From assembly GCA_018648945.1 (NCBI GenBank), contig JABGQJ010000387.1, forward strand, positions 1-7,325: 7,325 bases of DNA, read 5' to 3'. A program made the position numbers and the translations under genes. The notes under the pieces were generated by a model, which saw only the letters and a list, made by a program, of their open reading frames with translations, ran no database searches and was not told the DNA's origin. Source of the DNA: Victivallales bacterium (lineage in GTDB: Bacteria > Verrucomicrobiota > Lentisphaeria > Oligosphaerales > Lenti-02). Every line of letters starts with the position of its first letter. Within the stretch, counting starts at the first letter, position 1. Below are positions 4,946 through 7,325 of the stretch, piece by piece.

Positions 4946-5968
4946 CTACCCCTCCCCAGCAGTCAGTTGCATTTCCACCACCTCGGGGGGAATGGGATGA
5001 GCCAGGAACTTCCGGCCGAAGCACCCTCCCGAGCACTCCGCCATGAAGAACGGGCACTCATCGCAACCGGCGTATCCCGGCGTATCCTCGAACTCCCCCA
5101 GGCAGTCATCAAGATAGGCTGATAGATCCTCTGGGCCGGAGAAGTCGGTGATCCGCCGGGTGTTGAAGACGGCCCCGGTGGCGAAGCAGTTGAACACGGT
5201 TAGGTCCGGTCGGATCGTGGCGTGACGACACTCCGTGAAGAAGGGAGGGGGGGCCTTGGGTTGCGCTATCCGCAACCGCTGCAACTGCTCGGGCCCGAAC
5301 ATACAGAGCGGAAAATGGCAGTCGAAGAGCACTCCAACCCCAGCCGCCGCACAGCGTTCCACGAAGGCCGTCGCCGTCTCCCCGACCGCCACACAATCCT
5401 CGCGGGTGAGGTAGCGATTCACTTCAGCCCCACCTGGGTAGTAGATCGGGTGTGAAAGCCCCACTCTGACCAACGGAACGCCAGCTGATAGCGCCCGACT
5501 CAAGAGGAAATCCAGGTCCGGTTCACGGTCGTAGATGGTCGATCCCAGCGACATGCTCACCGCCGTCGGCGCACAACGCTCAACAAAGTAGTCAACCCGG
5601 GCCCGCTGGACATCGTCTACCACCCCTGGCAACGGGTAGTTCACCAGGTAGGTCATATTCGGCACACCAGCCAGGAAGTCGGCCCGAGACTGCGGCATAT
5701 CGCCATTCGTGAAGAGGTGGATGTAAGGGCAACCGGCCGCCAGTATCCGCTCGACCACCATCTCCAGTTTGCTGTGCATTGTGGGCTCGCCTCCCACCAG
5801 CGCCATCCTCGGCAACCCCCATTCCTGATGGATCCTGATCAGCACATCCAGATCATCGAGCGAGATCTCCGCGCCCGGGCCAGAGAACCGTTCTTTGGCG
5901 AAACAGAACGGACAGGCACGGTTGCACCGGTCGATGAGCATGACGCTGAGCACGTTGACAGTCTCCAT
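4946..5968 (-). CDS. Radical SAM enzyme with SPASM-like C-terminus
   Basis: A 340-residue protein. Cys15, Cys19 and Cys22 form the C-x3-C-x2-C radical SAM motif close to the N-terminus, and GGEPTMH at 59-65 is the GGE motif. The C-terminal part has Cys247 and Cys261 around a PDLTVFNC segment that lacks the usual SPASM glycine, Cys289, then C-x2-C-x6-C-x3-C at 302, 305, 312 and 316. That is one residue longer than the common SPASM spacing, so call it SPASM-like with auxiliary Fe-S clusters likely. The substrate is unknown. No clear Shine-Dalgarno precedes ATG 5968; ATG 5992 would add eight residues and a TTG at 6079 would add 37 Arg/Cys-rich residues and overlap the opposite promoter. It shares its strand with the pilin-like gene but is 136 bases away. 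It is not a close copy of the operon's enzyme. Confidence 0.9.
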   Translation of the reverse strand: METVNVLSVMLIDRCNRACPFCFAKERFSGPGAEISLDDLDVLIRIHQEWGLPRMALVGGEPTMHSKLEMVVERILAAGCPYIHLFTNGDMPQSRADFLAGVPNMTYLVNYPLPGVVDDVQRARVDYFVERCAPTAVSMSLGSTIYDREPDLDFLLSRALSAGVPLVRVGLSHPIYYPGGAEVNRYLTREDCVAVGETATAFVERCAAAGVGVLFDCHFPLCMFGPEQLQRLRIAQPKAPPPFFTECRHATIRPDLTVFNCFATGAVFNTRRITDFSGPEDLSAYLDDCLGEFEDTPGYAGCDECPFFMAECSGGCFGRKFLAHPIPPEVVEMQLTAGEG

Positions 5969-6015
5969 GGCTACGGGCTGTGCGCACAACATAGCGCCAC
6001 AGGGCGTGCCTTCAC

Positions 6016-6033
6016 CCCGCCTGGCAGGGCGGG
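6016..6033. other. Perfect GC hairpin between divergent genes
   Basis: CCCGCC, a six-base TGGCAG loop, and GGCGGG. It ends five bases before the -35 of the rightward promoter and lies about 50 bases ahead of the second radical SAM start, in that gene's probable leader. It could be an operator or a leader structure; the short stem could also be chance in GC-rich DNA. Confidence 0.3.
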
Positions 6034-6038
6034 AGCAG

Positions 6039-6066
6039 TTGACAGGTGCCCCGCGCAACCTACACT
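6039..6066 (+). promoter_or_regulatory. Sigma70-like promoter of the HEAT-repeat gene
   Basis: A perfect TTGACA at 6039-6044, a 16-base spacer, and TACACT at 6061-6066 (4 of 6). A start near 6073 would give a leader of about 54 bases before ATG 6127. This is the best promoter match in the window. Confidence 0.5.
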
Positions 6067-6126
6067 GTGAAGTTGCCAAGAACGGAACCCGTGCGAAGTT
6101 CAGCCCCAGCCGAACGGGATACCCCT

Positions 6127-7325
6127 ATGAACCGTCTCCTGTGCCGCGTCCTCCTCGTCGCCGGTTTGTGCGCCAGCTGCCTCTTGCCTGCCCAACCCGA
6201 ACGCCCCGGCGTGGCCGAGGCCATCGCCAAGCTGGCCAAGGCTCCACTCGCCGAACTCAATGCCACCTGCGACCGGGTGGTCGTGCCCGAGAAACGCGGG
6301 GAAACCGATGACACCAAGGACCGCATGGTGCTCTACGGACTGACCATGACCGTGGGCGGCGACCAAGCCCTGCGCAACCGGCTCGAAACCGCGTTCTGCA
6401 CCGTGCTTGCCGCCAACAAGCCAGACGCGGTAAAGGCCTTCTTCCTGGACCAACTCCAACCGATCGCGAGCCCGGCGTGTGTGCCCGCCGTAACTCCGCT
6501 GCTAGACAAACCGACTCTCTGCGATCTCGCCGCTCGCGCCCTCGTCTCGGTTGGCAACGACCAGGCGAAAACCGCGTTGCGCGCGGCCCTGCCCAAGACC
6601 ACGGGTTTCGTCCAGCTCACCTTGACCAAGGCCCTCGGGGAAGTGGCCGACGCCGCCAGCGTGCCCGAACTGCTCAAGCTCGCCCAGTCCGAGAACCGCG
6701 ACCTGCGCTTGGTTGCCGGCAAGGCCTTGGGAGCCATCGGCGATCCCCGCGCGGCCGACGTCCTGCGCGGGATGACCAGCGCCAAGTCCCGCTACGCCCG
6801 GGCCCGTGCCGATGCGGCCTACCTGCTCTTTCTGCGGCGCCTCGCCCGCAACGGCCAGCAAGCCGATGCCGTAAAGCAGGCCCTCGCGTTCGCGCAGGGC
6901 AGACCGCAAGACGCCCACATTCAGTGTGGTGTGATCGAGATCTGTGCCGCCACCGACGAGAAAGCCGCTGCCGACTTCGTTCTGAACGGCTTGCTTGCCG
7001 AAGGGAAGCGCGTGCGCGACAGCGCGGCACGAGGCCTGCGCAGTCTGCCTGCCGAACTGGTCACGCCACGTTTGGTCGCGATGCTGGACAAGGCCCCGCC
7101 GGCCAAACAGGCCGCTGTCCTCCGCATGTTCGGCGACATGCAGGCCACCGGAGCCCTCGCCGCAGTCAAGGCGCGCCTGAGCAATCCAGACAAAGCAGTG
7201 CGTGGCGCTGCCGTTGCAGCCTTCGGCAAGATCGCTGGCAAGGACGCAGTGCCCGCCCTGATCGGGCAACTATCGGGGGTCGCTGCCGCTGCGGCCCGAG
7301 CCGCCCTGATCGACATCGACGATCC
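6127..7325 (+). CDS. Exported HEAT-repeat protein (cut by right edge)
   Basis: The ATG at 6127 opens 399 residues without a stop to the window end. Residues 1-21 look like a signal sequence: basic MNRLLCR, a hydrophobic core, then LPA-QPE as a possible signal peptidase I site. Cys18 after CAS is a poor lipobox, so a lipoprotein is less likely. From about residue 100 the protein is a series of Ala/Leu-rich helical pairs with HEAT-type punctuation, for example VPELLKLAQ...RLVAGKALGAIGD at about 179-206 and VRGAAVAAFGKIAGKDAVPALI at about 358-379. Such alpha-solenoids bind proteins and have no catalytic role of their own. In related bacteria they are often fused to further domains that would lie beyond this window. 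No haem-binding CxxCH is present. The ribosome-binding site is weak (GGGA, seven bases upstream). Confidence 0.85.
   Translation, partial: MNRLLCRVLLVAGLCASCLLPAQPERPGVAEAIAKLAKAPLAELNATCDRVVVPEKRGETDDTKDRMVLYGLTMTVGGDQALRNRLETAFCTVLAANKPDAVKAFFLDQLQPIASPACVPAVTPLLDKPTLCDLAARALVSVGNDQAKTALRAALPKTTGFVQLTLTKALGEVADAASVPELLKLAQSENRDLRLVAGKALGAIGDPRAADVLRGMTSAKSRYARARADAAYLLFLRRLARNGQQADAVKQALAFAQGRPQDAHIQCGVIEICAATDEKAAADFVLNGLLAEGKRVRDSAARGLRSLPAELVTPRLVAMLDKAPPAKQAAVLRMFGDMQATGALAAVKARLSNPDKAVRGAAVAAFGKIAGKDAVPALIGQLSGVAAAAARAALIDIDD

Noticed and set aside
5969..6079. N-terminal extension of the minus-strand radical SAM enzyme from a TTG at 6079
   Set aside because: The added 37 residues are Arg- and Cys-rich, and the region holds the hairpin and the opposite promoter; the radical SAM motif is already at a normal distance from ATG 5968.
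6502..7269. A 255-residue minus-strand frame opposite the HEAT-repeat gene
   Set aside because: The plus strand has a promoter, a signal sequence and repeat structure; the minus frame is Gly/Arg-rich without a domain.

Overview
The window is GC-rich bacterial DNA with seven complete protein genes and two cut by the window edges. The clearest taxonomic hint is the type IV pilin-like protein at 4132-4809. It pairs an FTLIELL N-terminus with a C-terminal H-x9-DG motif, a combination common in Planctomycetes, Lentisphaerae and allied environmental lineages (Hydrogenedentes, Armatimonadetes). I infer a member of, or near, the PVC group; the window alone cannot settle it.

Layout: (1) 1-436, minus strand: the N-terminal 145 residues of an FAD-binding oxidoreductase that runs off the left edge. 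(2) 437-612: a divergent intergenic region with a hairpin and a candidate promoter. (3) 613-4111, plus strand: a tight five-gene operon. Four tandem paralogues of an unrecognised six-cysteine protein (two CxxC pairs plus two single cysteines, spacing almost fixed) are followed by a radical SAM/SPASM enzyme. The first three paralogues have one N-terminal hydrophobic segment; the fourth has none. (4) 4132-4809, minus strand: the pilin-like protein, convergent with the operon. (5) 4946-5968, minus strand: a second radical SAM enzyme with a SPASM-like cysteine tail. (6) 5969-6126: a second divergent region with a hairpin and a good sigma70-like promoter facing right. (7) 6127 to the right edge, plus strand: an exported HEAT-repeat protein, incomplete.

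How the genes may work together: gene spacing of 9, 9, 21 and 22 bp and a good ribosome-binding site at most starts argue that the four cysteine proteins and the SPASM enzyme are made together. SPASM enzymes usually modify peptides or proteins, so the paralogues could be its substrates, or its Fe-S, metal or electron partners. This is inference, but the cassette is the best candidate here for an undescribed system. No evidence in the sequence ties the pilin, the second radical SAM enzyme or the HEAT protein functionally to the operon. No RNA genes, CRISPR arrays, transposases or attachment sites were seen.
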